Assembly (NCBI GenBank): GCA_027214125.1
Contig: JAPWHF010000007.1
Coordinates: 124,001 to 188,000, forward strand
Reading direction: 5' to 3'
From: Zoogloeaceae bacterium G21618-S1
GTDB taxonomy: Bacteria > Pseudomonadota > Gammaproteobacteria > Burkholderiales > Rhodocyclaceae
DNA: 64,000 nt
Below, in pieces: positions 32,827 through 41,755 of the stretch; the first letter of the stretch is position 1, and each line of letters starts with the position of its first letter. Under the pieces are notes generated by a model that saw only the letters and a program-made list of their open reading frames with translations, was not told where the DNA came from and searched no databases. A program made the translations under genes and the position numbers.

Positions 32827-34863
32827 ATGACTGTGTCCGAGCATGCCGAACTGCTGAGCGTTGAAGCGCTGTGTGTCGAAATCGATGCCGGGCAGCGCGT
32901 GCGTCCCGTCGATGGTTTGAATCTGTCGATTGCGCCCGGTCAGACGGTGGCCTTGCTCGGTGAGTCGGGCTGCGGAAAATCCATGACCGCGCTGGCGCTG
33001 ATGCGATTGTTGCCGGCCGGTGGGCGGATTGCCGGCGGCGCGGTGCGCTACCACGGTACCGATGTGCTGGCCTTCCCCGAGGCACGTATGCGACAGGTTC
33101 GTGGCGGCGGCATGGCCATGATCTTCCAAGAGCCATCGACCAGTCTGAATCCGGTGATGACGGTGTACCGCCAGATCGAGGAGGTGCTCAATCGCCATCG
33201 CGGCTTGAGTGGCGCGCCCGCACGTGCCGAAGCAGCGCGATTGCTGTCCGCGGTTGGCATCCCGGATGCGGAGCGGCGGCTGGACGAGTACCCGTTTCAA
33301 TTCTCCGGTGGTATGAAGCAACGCGCCATGATCGCCATGGCGCTCGCCGGAAATCCGGATTTGCTGATCGCCGATGAGCCGACAACGGCGCTGGACGTGA
33401 CATTGCAGTCGCAGGTTCTGGATTTGCTGGTAGATCTGCAAGCCTCTCGACAGATGGGCATGCTGCTGATTACGCATGATTTGGGCGTCGTGGCGCGCAT
33501 GGCGCATTCGGTGGCGGTCATGTATGCCGGCGAGTTGATCGAAACCGGTGCGCGCGAGGCGTTCTTTAGCGCGCCGCTCCATCCTTACTCCCGAAAGTTG
33601 TTCGCGGCCTTGCCAACGCCGGCAGGGCGCTTGCGTCCGCTTGAGACCTTGCCCGGCATGGTCCCGCGGCTCGATCAGCCCTTCATTGGTTGCCGGTTCG
33701 CACCGCGCTGTCCTTCCGCGATGGCACATTGTGCCGAGCGTGCGCCGCGCTGGTATGAGCGTGAGGGGCGACAGGTACGTTGCCACTTGTATGATCCGTT
33801 TTTGCCTGTGCAAGACGCGCGCACGGCCACTGTGCAAGAGGACGCACGCGCTGCGTCGCTGGCGCCTGCCGAAGCATTGCTGGAGGTGTCGGACCTAAAA
33901 GTCCATTTTCCGGTGCGCAAAGGGGTTCTGAAGCGCATCACCGGGCAGGTGAAGGCTGTCGATGGCATTAGCCTGACGCTTACGCCCGGAAAGACGCTGG
34001 CCCTCGTTGGTGAGTCGGGTTGCGGCAAGACCACCGCAGGCAAGGCGCTGATGCAGCTTGCACGGCCCACGGCAGGTTCGGTGAAGTTGTCGGGTGTCGA
34101 GCAGGTTGGACGACGTGGCGGCGCGTTGCAAACGCTGCGCCGTCAGGTTCAGATGGTTTTTCAGGACCCCTTTGCCTCATTGAATCCACGGATGCGTATC
34201 GGCGACATTCTGGAAGAGGGCATGGCGGCGCTGAAGACGGCTGGCAATGCGCAGGAACGATCGAGGCGGGTAGATGAGCTGCTCGCCAGAGTCGGCCTCG
34301 ACGCTGAGATGCGCGACCGATACCCACACGCCTTTTCAGGTGGGCAGCGACAACGCATCGCCTTGGCGCGTGCCTTGGCGGTGTCGCCCAAGGTGATTGT
34401 CTGTGACGAGCCGACCAGTGCCCTGGATGTCTCGGTGCAGGCCCAGATTCTTAATTTGCTGAGGGACGTTCAGCGCAGCGAGCAATTGGCGTATCTGTTC
34501 ATTACGCACAACATTGCCGTGGTTGACTATCTGGCGGACGACGTCGCGGTGATGTATCTGGGGCGGATCGTGGAGCAGGGCGATCGTGAGCAAGTCTTGC
34601 GTCAGCCGCGCCACCCCTACACCCGCACCTTGCTGGATGCAGTGCTTACCGCCTCACCGTCGGATCCGCGCGCGGCGGGGCATCCGGTCGGCACCGCGCC
34701 GCAGGCCGAAATTTCCTTGCCCTCGCCCTTGAATCCGCCTTCCGGGTGCCACTTTCACCCGCGTTGCCCCAAGGCTGGCGATCGGTGCCGGTCGCACTAC
34801 CCGGAGAAGACGTTTTTTGAGGGAGGCAACTATGTTCGCTGCCATTACCCCATGTTGGACTGA
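32827..34863 (+). CDS. Peptide ABC transporter ATPase with two fused nucleotide-binding domains
   Basis: A 678-residue protein made of two DppD/OppF-type ATPase modules (about 10-320 and 350-675), like YejF or GsiA. Each has Walker A (GESGCGKSM and GESGCGKTT), an ABC signature (FSGGMKQR and FSGGQRQR), a Walker B ending ADEPT or CDEPT, and a C-terminal oligopeptide-transporter domain with Cys pairs (FAPRCP, FHPRCP). It would energise import of di- or oligopeptides or similar solutes. No permease or binding-protein gene is next to it, so partners lie elsewhere. The start at 32827 has a weak ribosome binding site. Confidence 0.9.
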   Translation: MTVSEHAELLSVEALCVEIDAGQRVRPVDGLNLSIAPGQTVALLGESGCGKSMTALALMRLLPAGGRIAGGAVRYHGTDVLAFPEARMRQVRGGGMAMIFQEPSTSLNPVMTVYRQIEEVLNRHRGLSGAPARAEAARLLSAVGIPDAERRLDEYPFQFSGGMKQRAMIAMALAGNPDLLIADEPTTALDVTLQSQVLDLLVDLQASRQMGMLLITHDLGVVARMAHSVAVMYAGELIETGAREAFFSAPLHPYSRKLFAALPTPAGRLRPLETLPGMVPRLDQPFIGCRFAPRCPSAMAHCAERAPRWYEREGRQVRCHLYDPFLPVQDARTATVQEDARAASLAPAEALLEVSDLKVHFPVRKGVLKRITGQVKAVDGISLTLTPGKTLALVGESGCGKTTAGKALMQLARPTAGSVKLSGVEQVGRRGGALQTLRRQVQMVFQDPFASLNPRMRIGDILEEGMAALKTAGNAQERSRRVDELLARVGLDAEMRDRYPHAFSGGQRQRIALARALAVSPKVIVCDEPTSALDVSVQAQILNLLRDVQRSEQLAYLFITHNIAVVDYLADDVAVMYLGRIVEQGDREQVLRQPRHPYTRTLLDAVLTASPSDPRAAGHPVGTAPQAEISLPSPLNPPSGCHFHPRCPKAGDRCRSHYPEKTFFEGGNYVRCHYPMLD

Positions 34864-34869
34864 GCGCGC

Positions 34870-36117
34870 TTAACGCCTTTTTTTGCTGCGGCGTCTTTTT
34901 GATTTGTTCTTTTTGGGCGCCTGGGTGCTGATTTCTTTGGCGCTAGGCAAGTCGGGGATCAGGTTGGTCAGTGGCATGACGGACTGCACGTCGGCGCCGG
35001 CCGGCACCAGCAGCACGGTGCCTGACTTGAGGTTGAATGGCGATGTCAGCCCGTTGACCTGAAGCAGTTCGGTCAGTGTCAGATTGAATTTGCCGGCGAC
35101 GCTCTCCATGCTCTCCGATTTGCCGAGGCGATAGGTTTGCCAGCGCGGGCCAGCGCCGGCGAGCTTCGACTGGAAGAGGTCAACCCGATCCGCCGGCAGA
35201 ATCAACTGTTGCCGGCCTTCCGGAATGACCGGACGCCGAAAGGCCGGGTTTAGCGCAACGAGCTCTTCGAGGGGAAGTTGCGCGAAGGCGGCCGCCATGG
35301 CCAGATCGATGCCGGGCGGGCTTTCCACCGTTTCGAAATACAAACGGTTCGGCACATGCGGTAATTCGATATTGAACAGCTCGGGCCGGGCGATGATGTT
35401 TTTCAATGCCAGCAGCTTGGGGACGTAGCGGCGGGTTTCGTCGGGCAACTTGAGATAGGCCAGTTCAGTCGGCAAACCGGCTGCCTCGTTTTTCTTGCGC
35501 GCGCGCGCGACGGATCCTTCGCCCCAATTGTAGGAGGCGAGCGCAAGATGCCAGTCTCCGTGCATGTCATAGATGCGTTCGAGGTAGTCCAGGGCCGCCT
35601 CGGTGGAGGCGACGATGTCGCGTCGTTCGTCGACCCACTCGTTTTGATCAAGTTTGAAGTAGCGACCGGTCGATGGAATGAACTGCCACAAACCGGCAGC
35701 GCGCGAGCTCGATAGCGCCATTGGATTGAATCCGCTCTCGACCATGGGCAACAGTGCCAGTTCAGTCGGCAGGCCGCGGCGCTCGAGGGCGTCGACAATG
35801 TGGTAGAGGTATCGGTAGCTGCGCTCGAACAAGCTGCGTAGCGCATTGGGGTGGCTCAGATAGCGGATTTGCTGTGTGGCCACTTCGTCGCTGTCCAGGT
35901 CGGGCATGGCGAAGCCGCGACGGATTCGATCCCACAAGTCAGCCGCCTGATGCGTCAGGTCGACCGTAACAATGGGCTCGTCCTCGGCGGTGAGGTCGAG
36001 CACCTGAGGCTGGGCGATGGATAGCCCTTGTCCGGCCGCACTCGGCGAGAGGGTCTGCGCGCCCACGGGCGGGCACAGCAGGATCAGGAGACAGAAGAGA
36101 CGGACAGTGCCGGTCAT
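34870..36117 (-). CDS. mltD: Membrane-associated lytic murein transglycosylase D
   Basis: A family 1D lytic transglycosylase of 415 residues that cleaves peptidoglycan glycan strands to 1,6-anhydro ends. It has a signal peptide (MTGTVRLFCLLILLCPPVGA), the SLT domain (about 105-235) with catalytic Glu127 in MVESGFNP and AAGLWQFIPSTGR, YNWGEG, and one LysM domain (about 328-371). The C-terminus is a very basic KKNKSKRRRSKKRR tail. Unlike E. coli MltD, no lipobox cysteine is present, so it may be periplasmic rather than a lipoprotein. The start at 36117 is preferred over 36147 because the signal peptide begins there. Confidence 0.9.
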   Translation of the reverse strand: MTGTVRLFCLLILLCPPVGAQTLSPSAAGQGLSIAQPQVLDLTAEDEPIVTVDLTHQAADLWDRIRRGFAMPDLDSDEVATQQIRYLSHPNALRSLFERSYRYLYHIVDALERRGLPTELALLPMVESGFNPMALSSSRAAGLWQFIPSTGRYFKLDQNEWVDERRDIVASTEAALDYLERIYDMHGDWHLALASYNWGEGSVARARKKNEAAGLPTELAYLKLPDETRRYVPKLLALKNIIARPELFNIELPHVPNRLYFETVESPPGIDLAMAAAFAQLPLEELVALNPAFRRPVIPEGRQQLILPADRVDLFQSKLAGAGPRWQTYRLGKSESMESVAGKFNLTLTELLQVNGLTSPFNLKSGTVLLVPAGADVQSVMPLTNLIPDLPSAKEISTQAPKKNKSKRRRSKKRR

Positions 36118-36267
36118 CGGGTTCCGGGGGCTTAAGGGGCCTCGCATTCTAGAGACCCGCGTGCAAGGGCGTCAAACTGAGAGAAGCGATGGCTTTTGTC
36201 GCGATTTTGCGCCTTTAGTGATAGGGATCGGTGCAATAATAGCCCCGTCTATCGCCCGGTCTTTCCC

Positions 36268-37236
36268 ATGAAAGTTCTTCTGATTGAAGATACCGTTACC
36301 AGTGCCACCATTGTGTCGGCCCAGCTTGCCAAGTTAGGACTGGAGTCGGTACACGCACGTGACGGTGAAGCCGGGTTGGAAATATTCAAACAGTCGCGGC
36401 CGGATCTGATTCTGCTTGATGTCATCATGCCGGGCCTTGACGGATTTGAGGTCGCACGTCGAATTCGACTCCTTGAAAGAGATGGTGACTGGACGCCGAT
36501 CATCTTCCTGACGGCACGCACCAGCGACAAAGACCTTGAACGCGGTATCGAAGCCGGTGGTGACGACTACCTGGTGAAACCGGTGTCCGAAATCGTGCTG
36601 GCCGCCAAGGTTCGGGCGATGCAACGCCTGGCGCAGATGCGCTTGTCCTTGTTGGTGCTGACGCGCCGCCTCGATGACGCGAATCGCGAACTAAAACGAT
36701 TGACCTCGGTTGATGGCTTGACGGGCATTGCCAACCGGCGCTGCTTTGACGAGTCGATTGCGCGTGAGTGGCAGCGCTCGCGCCGTAATCGTTTGCCCTT
36801 GTCGATATTGATGCTCGACGTCGATTTCTTCAAACAGTACAACGATCGTTACGGCCATCAGGCGGGCGATGAGTGCCTCAAAGCCGTGGCTACATGCTTG
36901 CAGTCTGAGCTGAAGCGCCCGGCCGACATGGTGGCGCGTTTCGGCGGTGAAGAATTTGTGGTGATCCTGCCCGAGACCAACGTGGTGGGCGCCAAGCGAG
37001 TGGCCGAAGCGATGCGCAATGCGCTGGTGTCCTTGAAGCTGCCGCACGATAGATCGTCCGTGTCGGATTACGTAACCACCAGTGTTGGCGTTACGACGGT
37101 CTATCCATCACCTGATAACGCGGGAACGATTGCCGGCATGCTCGATGCTGCCGACAAGGCACTCTATCTGGCCAAACGCGCCGGGCGTAATCAGGTGGCC
37201 GTTGCGAACCAGCCCGAAGGCGCTGCGACAGTCTGA
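36268..37236 (+). CDS. Response regulator diguanylate cyclase (REC-GGDEF)
   Basis: A 322-residue, PleD/WspR-like protein that would make c-di-GMP from two GTP when phosphorylated. The REC domain (1-120) has the phospho-acceptor Asp51 (LLDVIMPG), acidic residues at the start and Lys104 (LVKP). The GGDEF domain (about 150-315) has GGEEF at 226-230 and an RPAD inhibitory I-site at 217-220, five residues before it, so product inhibition is likely. A coiled linker joins the two. No cognate kinase is adjacent. It converges with gloB, seven bases apart. Confidence 0.93.
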   Translation: MKVLLIEDTVTSATIVSAQLAKLGLESVHARDGEAGLEIFKQSRPDLILLDVIMPGLDGFEVARRIRLLERDGDWTPIIFLTARTSDKDLERGIEAGGDDYLVKPVSEIVLAAKVRAMQRLAQMRLSLLVLTRRLDDANRELKRLTSVDGLTGIANRRCFDESIAREWQRSRRNRLPLSILMLDVDFFKQYNDRYGHQAGDECLKAVATCLQSELKRPADMVARFGGEEFVVILPETNVVGAKRVAEAMRNALVSLKLPHDRSSVSDYVTTSVGVTTVYPSPDNAGTIAGMLDAADKALYLAKRAGRNQVAVANQPEGAATV

Positions 37237-37243
37237 TCCGTCC

Positions 37244-38002
37244 CTAGAAGGTGTTTTTCCATTCGCGCAGCGCCGTGAAGGCATTCAGCGCGTTGTCGAC
37301 TGGCTGATCAAGCCGGCTCGCCAGGCTGGACTGAACGGATTCGCTGAGTGGCCGCAGGAAGGGGTTGATCGCCTTTTCGCGCGCGATGCTGCTGGGAAGC
37401 GTCGGCTTGCCCGATCGACGTCGATCGGCGCACTCGGCCAACCACTGATCCCGCGCCTGATTCTCCGGTTCCGCCGCTTGCGCGAACGCGAGATTGGCGA
37501 GGGTATATTCGTGAGTACAGAACACCTGTGTGTCATCGGGCAGCGCAGCGAGTTTGTTGAGCGAATCGAATAGTTGCGCCGGTGTACCCTCGAAAATGCG
37601 TCCGCAACCTGCGCTGAACAAGGTGTCGCCGCAGAACAACACGCCGGGGGCGTAATACGCGATATGGCCACGTGTGTGGCCGGGCACGTCGAGTACCTGC
37701 AGCGTCAGCGCCAGTTCCGGGATCGAGATTTCATCAGGCTCCTGGACTGCGTGGGTGACGCCACTGATGGCTTCGTGTGCCGGCCCATAGACCGGGCATT
37801 GTGGCGCGAGCGCCGCCAGGCCGCCGACATGGTCCGCGTGATGATGGGTAATCAGCACAGCAGCCAGCGTCAGATCGTGTTGCGCGATAAAATCCATCAC
37901 TGGTGCCGCCTCGCCGGGGTCGACCACAAGCGCATTTCGGCCGTCGTGCATCAGCCAAATGTAGTTATCTTTGAATGCGGGTAAGGGAACAATCTGTCTC
38001 AT
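37244..38002 (-). CDS. gloB: Hydroxyacylglutathione hydrolase (glyoxalase II)
   Basis: Hydrolyses S-lactoylglutathione to D-lactate and glutathione in methylglyoxal detoxification. The 252-residue metallo-beta-lactamase-fold enzyme has THHHADH (residues 52-58) binding the two metals, His109 in PGHTRGH, the bridging Asp126 in CGDTLF, and the C-terminal substrate-binding domain with REKAINPFLR. The start at 38002 has an excellent AGGAGG box. That start codon overlaps the first codon of the divergent methyltransferase gene, so each gene's promoter must lie inside the other. Confidence 0.95.
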   Translation of the reverse strand: MRQIVPLPAFKDNYIWLMHDGRNALVVDPGEAAPVMDFIAQHDLTLAAVLITHHHADHVGGLAALAPQCPVYGPAHEAISGVTHAVQEPDEISIPELALTLQVLDVPGHTRGHIAYYAPGVLFCGDTLFSAGCGRIFEGTPAQLFDSLNKLAALPDDTQVFCTHEYTLANLAFAQAAEPENQARDQWLAECADRRRSGKPTLPSSIAREKAINPFLRPLSESVQSSLASRLDQPVDNALNAFTALREWKNTF

Positions 38003-38789
38003 GATGCCTCCTGATACCTCCACGCCCGGCTCCATCGAGCCACTCGATCTGGCCGCTTGGCTGCAGACGCCAATGGGCCGATATGTCGTCGCGTGGGAGG
38101 AAAAACAATTTGACGCCATGGTAGCGGATCTGTTCGGCTACCACGCGGTGCAGATCGGGCTGACGCAGTTTGATTTCCTGCGCAACAACCGGATTCCGTC
38201 GAGAACGCTGTGCGACGTCTCGATGGAGGACCGAATGGCGGATGCGCTGGCCAGCCCCGATGCGCTTCCTTTTGAGTCGGGCAGCGTTGACCTGGTGCTC
38301 TTGCCTCACGCGCTGGAGTTTGCGGAACATCCGCACCAGGTGTTGCGGGAAGTGGAGCGCATTCTTGTGCCTGAAGGGCAACTGATTGTGGCCGGATTCA
38401 ATCCGTTCAGCTTGTGGGGCGCACGTCGGCTGGTACAGCGGCGTGCCGGTGCGTTTCCGTGGCAGGGGCAGTATTTGTCGGTGCGACGTCTCAAGGATTG
38501 GCTGCAGCTGTTGAGCTTCGACACCCGGGCGGGTGGTTTTGGCTGTTACGCGCCGCCCATGCGCCAGCAACGCTGGCTCGATCGATTCAATTTCATGGAC
38601 GCTGCGGGTGACCGCTGGTGGCCGGTGTGCGGTGGTGTTTACCTGCTGCAAGCGGTCAAGCGGGTGCACAGCATGCGTCTGATTCAGCCCAAATGGCGCT
38701 CGCGCGCTGCCCGTCGCAAATCGCTCGCCCCGGTCGCTTCGCCCGGGCAGCGGGTGGCAAGAATTCACAGGAAACAGAATGACGATTGA
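38001..38789 (+). CDS. SAM-dependent methyltransferase (gloB-rnhA linked)
   Basis: A 262-residue class I methyltransferase of the Methyltransf_11 type, with a poorly conserved motif I region, [34 protein letters not shown] as the motif II-III core (residues 89-122), and GFNPFSLWG. This family sits between gloB and rnhA in many beta- and gammaproteobacteria, but its substrate is unknown. Two consecutive ATGs (38001 and 38004) are possible starts, with AAGGGA only distantly upstream. Its last 11 bases overlap rnhA. Confidence 0.82.
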   Translation: MMPPDTSTPGSIEPLDLAAWLQTPMGRYVVAWEEKQFDAMVADLFGYHAVQIGLTQFDFLRNNRIPSRTLCDVSMEDRMADALASPDALPFESGSVDLVLLPHALEFAEHPHQVLREVERILVPEGQLIVAGFNPFSLWGARRLVQRRAGAFPWQGQYLSVRRLKDWLQLLSFDTRAGGFGCYAPPMRQQRWLDRFNFMDAAGDRWWPVCGGVYLLQAVKRVHSMRLIQPKWRSRAARRKSLAPVASPGQRVARIHRKQNDD

Positions 38790-39231
38790 CGTTGATATCT
38801 TTACCGACGGCGCGTGTAGCGGAAACCCCGGCCCGGGTGGTTGGGGGGCGATCCTGCGGTGGGGTACACAAGAAAAGACCTTGTTTGGCGGCGAACCGAA
38901 TACCACCAATAATCGCATGGAGTTGCTGGCTGTGATTCGGGCACTCGAAGCGCTCAAACGCCCGGTGAAAGCGCGGGTGCATACCGACAGCCAGTATGTT
39001 CAGAAAGGTATTTCGGAGTGGATTCACGGCTGGAAGGCGCGCGGCTGGAAGACGGCCAGCAAGGCGCCGGTCAAGAATGAAGACCTGTGGCGCGCGCTCG
39101 ATGCCGTGCAACGCGCGCATCAGGTGGAATGGGTGTGGGTCAAGGGGCATGCCGGGCATGTCGAGAACGAACGGGCGGATGCGCTGGCGCGTCAGGGCGT
39201 GGATTCGATTCGCGCGGGCCGGGCAAGCTGA
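38779..39231 (+). CDS. rnhA: Ribonuclease HI
   Basis: Cleaves RNA in RNA-DNA hybrids, removing R-loops and primers. The 150-residue protein keeps all catalytic residues at the E. coli positions: Asp10 ([14 protein letters not shown]), Glu48 (RMELL), Asp70 (HTDSQYV) and Asp134 (NERADALA), with His124 in KGHAGH. The basic-protrusion helix ([15 protein letters not shown]) is present. It overlaps the upstream methyltransferase gene by 11 bp and has an AGGAAACAG ribosome binding site. dnaQ follows after 11 bp. Confidence 0.97.
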   Translation: MTIDVDIFTDGACSGNPGPGGWGAILRWGTQEKTLFGGEPNTTNNRMELLAVIRALEALKRPVKARVHTDSQYVQKGISEWIHGWKARGWKTASKAPVKNEDLWRALDAVQRAHQVEWVWVKGHAGHVENERADALARQGVDSIRAGRAS

Positions 39232-39242
39232 GGAAAGCGGAC

Positions 39243-39968
39243 ATGCGACAGATTGTGCTGGATACGGAAACGACGGGTCTGGAATGGCGCAGTGGCGACC
39301 GGGTGATTGAAATCGGCTGTGTCGAGCTGGTGAATCGCAAGCTCACCGGACGTCACTACCATGTGTATATCAATCCCGAGCGCGATAGCGACCCCGGCGC
39401 CATAGAGGTGCACGGCATCACCAACGAATTTCTCGCCGACAAGCCGAAGTTTCGCGACGTAGCGGCGGAGTTCGAGGATTTTGTACGTGGTGGCGAGCTG
39501 ATCATCCACAACGCGAGCTTTGACGTCGGCTTTCTCGATAACGAGCTGACGCTGATCGACCGCCCGCGACTGGGGGGTATCTGTGCGGGCGTGATCGATA
39601 CGCTGAAGATGGCCAAGGAGCTCAATCCGGGCAAGCGAGCGACGCTCGACGCCTTGTGTGAGCGCTTCGACGTAGACAACGCCCGGCGCACGTTGCACGG
39701 CGCCTTGCTCGATGCGGAGTTGCTGGCCGAAGTCTATCTGGCCATGACGCGGGGGCAGGAGAGCCTGATCATCGGGCTCGATGAGGCGCCGACAGCGGCA
39801 ATGACCGAAGAGCACGCGGCCTCGCTGGCCGATCGTGTACCGCTGAAAGTCTTGCGTGCCAGCGAGGACGAGCTGGCCGAGCATGAGGCCGTTCTGGCGG
39901 ATATTGCCAAGGCAACCAAGGGCAACTGCCTGTGGCTGCCGAGCGAGGCGCCAGCGGGCGCTGACTGA
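39243..39968 (+). CDS. dnaQ: DNA polymerase III epsilon subunit (proofreading exonuclease)
   Basis: The 3'-5' proofreading exonuclease of the replicative polymerase. The 241-residue protein has DEDDh motifs: LDTETTGL (Asp7, Glu9), IIHNASFDVGFLDNEL with the second Asp, and LHGALLDAELLAEVY with the catalytic His and final Asp. The C-terminal ~55 residues form the flexible alpha-binding tail. The start at 39243 has a GAGGAAAG box. The rnhA-dnaQ pairing is a conserved proteobacterial arrangement. Confidence 0.96.
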   Translation: MRQIVLDTETTGLEWRSGDRVIEIGCVELVNRKLTGRHYHVYINPERDSDPGAIEVHGITNEFLADKPKFRDVAAEFEDFVRGGELIIHNASFDVGFLDNELTLIDRPRLGGICAGVIDTLKMAKELNPGKRATLDALCERFDVDNARRTLHGALLDAELLAEVYLAMTRGQESLIIGLDEAPTAAMTEEHAASLADRVPLKVLRASEDELAEHEAVLADIAKATKGNCLWLPSEAPAGAD

Positions 39969-39992
39969 GCTTTGCGCGCGGCGGGCGGTTGG

Positions 39993-40745
39993 CTACAGTC
40001 GTAGTAATTCACCGCTATCGGCTTTGGCGCCAAGCAGGCGATTGACGGTGGGCCGCAGGTCCAGACCCGTGGCGGTGTGCACCGCGATCGCCCGTTCGCG
40101 CAGCTCGGTCGCGTCGAGTTCGACCGGGTGACCGGCTGCGCCAAAAGCGATCATGTTGCCGTGGTCAGCCGAGTTGAAGGCCAGTGAGCGTTGGTCGAAG
40201 GCGTAGTCGAGGCGCGCTACGGTGCCTTCGTATCGGCGCCCGCGGTTGAACAGATTGACCGAGAGCAGGCCGTCGTCGGTCAGGTGGTCGCGCAGGCACC
40301 GGTAGAACTCGATCGCGTTGAGCGGCCCTTGCCGTACGTCGTGGTCGTAGGCGTCGAGCAGGATCAGGTCCCAGCGTTCATCCGTCTGCGCCATGAACAC
40401 CAGGCCATCTTCCAGATGCACTTGCAGGCGATCGTCGTCGGTCGGAAAACGAAAGTACTGGCGGGCAATGGCCAGCACGCGCGGCTCGATTTCGACCACG
40501 GTATGCATCGCGTCGGGGAGCTGCCGGTGAATGAACTTGGCGAGTGAGCCGGCGCCCAGGCCGATCGACAGTACACGGCGCGGCCATGGTGCTTCGCGCA
40601 TCAGCAGGCCGGCCATCATTTCGCGGGTGTAGGGCAGTTCCAGGGTATGCGGGCTGCGCAAGCGCATGGCGCCTTGCACCCATTCGGTACCAAAGTGGAG
40701 AAAGCGTACGCCCGCTTCTTCGCGGATATCGATCGGGTTTTCCAT
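39993..40745 (-). CDS. Spermidine synthase-like methyltransferase-fold protein
   Basis: A 250-residue Rossmann-fold protein resembling polyamine aminopropyltransferases: HTLELPYTREMMAGLL, VLSIGLGAGSLAKF as the nucleotide-binding motif, VVEIEPRVLAIAR, and LILLDAYDHDV with the acidic residues of the SpeE active-site loop. It lacks the N-terminal beta domain and several polyamine-contact motifs of true SpeE, so its substrate is uncertain. Such stand-alone proteins are often annotated as spermidine synthase. It is the last gene of a leftward series after the phosphoesterase, 66 bp away. Confidence 0.7.
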   Translation of the reverse strand: MENPIDIREEAGVRFLHFGTEWVQGAMRLRSPHTLELPYTREMMAGLLMREAPWPRRVLSIGLGAGSLAKFIHRQLPDAMHTVVEIEPRVLAIARQYFRFPTDDDRLQVHLEDGLVFMAQTDERWDLILLDAYDHDVRQGPLNAIEFYRCLRDHLTDDGLLSVNLFNRGRRYEGTVARLDYAFDQRSLAFNSADHGNMIAFGAAGHPVELDATELRERAIAVHTATGLDLRPTVNRLLGAKADSGELLRL

Positions 40746-40811
40746 GAGTCAGAATCCAGAAACCGGGAGCGGTCGCGAGCGCAGAAGGCACGGGCCTTCA
40801 CGCGGATGCGA

Positions 40812-41753
40812 CTAGTGTGAAAACGGGGTTGGTGCCCAAGGATGAGAGGAGATTTTCGCCTCGTTGTTGCCGTCCGCGACGCGTACTTCGACCCAGCCCA
40901 TGAAGGGCGCGCCGTAGGTTTCGATGCGGGTGAAGTGTGCGATGGGTTGGCCGGCCGGGCCCTTGAGCGGGTGGTCGATCTTTTGGTTGTGGCTGTCGCC
41001 GTGGATCAGGATGACCGGGCGGTTGGTGGCCAGCACATGCTCGCGGAGTCGATCGACAAAGTCGACAAAGCCGCGTTTGGGTTTGCCTGCCGCGTAAGCC
41101 TTGAAGTGGGGGTCGCCTTGCAAGGTGAGCACGACCAGGCGTGCGTCGATCTGTGCTGCGCGTGCAAAGGCGGCTGCCATCCAATCGAGGTTGGCGGCGT
41201 GGCGTTGGCGAAATTCTTTCGACGGCGTATCGGCCTTGCCGAAGTTGTTGTTGCTACCAGTGACGTTGAGCGTGGCGAAGACGACGCCTTCGTGCTCCCA
41301 GCGCAGGTTCTCGGGGTAGGGCGCGGCGTCGCTCGCATCGCTCTGGCGTAGCACCGGCAGCGCTGGTTTGCCCAGGGATTGGGGTTCGGCAAAGAAAACA
41401 TGGCGCAGAAAATTCAGTCGCTCGACCGGATCGTAGCCGCCGTTGCTGCTGCGATGGCAGTCTGTCCATTCGTTGTCGCCGGGGGTGTAGAGCAGCGGCA
41501 CATTTGCCGCGCCGAAGAGCGCGTGACGGTCGTGATACATGGCGTCGTCGCAGCGTTGGCTGCCGCTTTTGATGTCGCCGGCGTGGATGATGAACGCCGG
41601 CCTGCGATCGGTGATCTGCTGCAGCATGGCGGGCAGCAAATTGCGCTCGGCATCGGTGTAGGGCGTGTCACCGATGATGGCGAAATGCCATTCGGCGGCT
41701 GTGCCAATGGACGTGGTCGCAGCAAGGATCAGGGCGATAAGCGCTCGGCGCAT
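40812..41753 (-). CDS. Exported calcineurin-like metallophosphoesterase
   Basis: A 313-residue protein with a signal peptide (MRRALIALILAATTSIGTAA) and metallophosphoesterase-like motifs: IGDTPY, IHAGDIKSG, TPGDNEWTDCH, VTGSNNN and HGDSHN. The first motif lacks the usual GDxH histidine, so metal coordination may be altered. It would act in the periplasm on an unknown phosphoester. Its ATG is two bases after the mutS stop, so it depends on mutS translation, an odd partnership for an exported enzyme. Confidence 0.72.
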   Translation of the reverse strand: MRRALIALILAATTSIGTAAEWHFAIIGDTPYTDAERNLLPAMLQQITDRRPAFIIHAGDIKSGSQRCDDAMYHDRHALFGAANVPLLYTPGDNEWTDCHRSSNGGYDPVERLNFLRHVFFAEPQSLGKPALPVLRQSDASDAAPYPENLRWEHEGVVFATLNVTGSNNNFGKADTPSKEFRQRHAANLDWMAAAFARAAQIDARLVVLTLQGDPHFKAYAAGKPKRGFVDFVDRLREHVLATNRPVILIHGDSHNQKIDHPLKGPAGQPIAHFTRIETYGAPFMGWVEVRVADGNNEAKISSHPWAPTPFSH

Positions 41754-41755
41754 GT

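Noticed and set aside
32692-33837. A 381-codon minus-strand frame opposite the ABC ATPase
   Set aside because: Antisense to the first ATPase domain, low complexity, and overlapping the slyD terminator.
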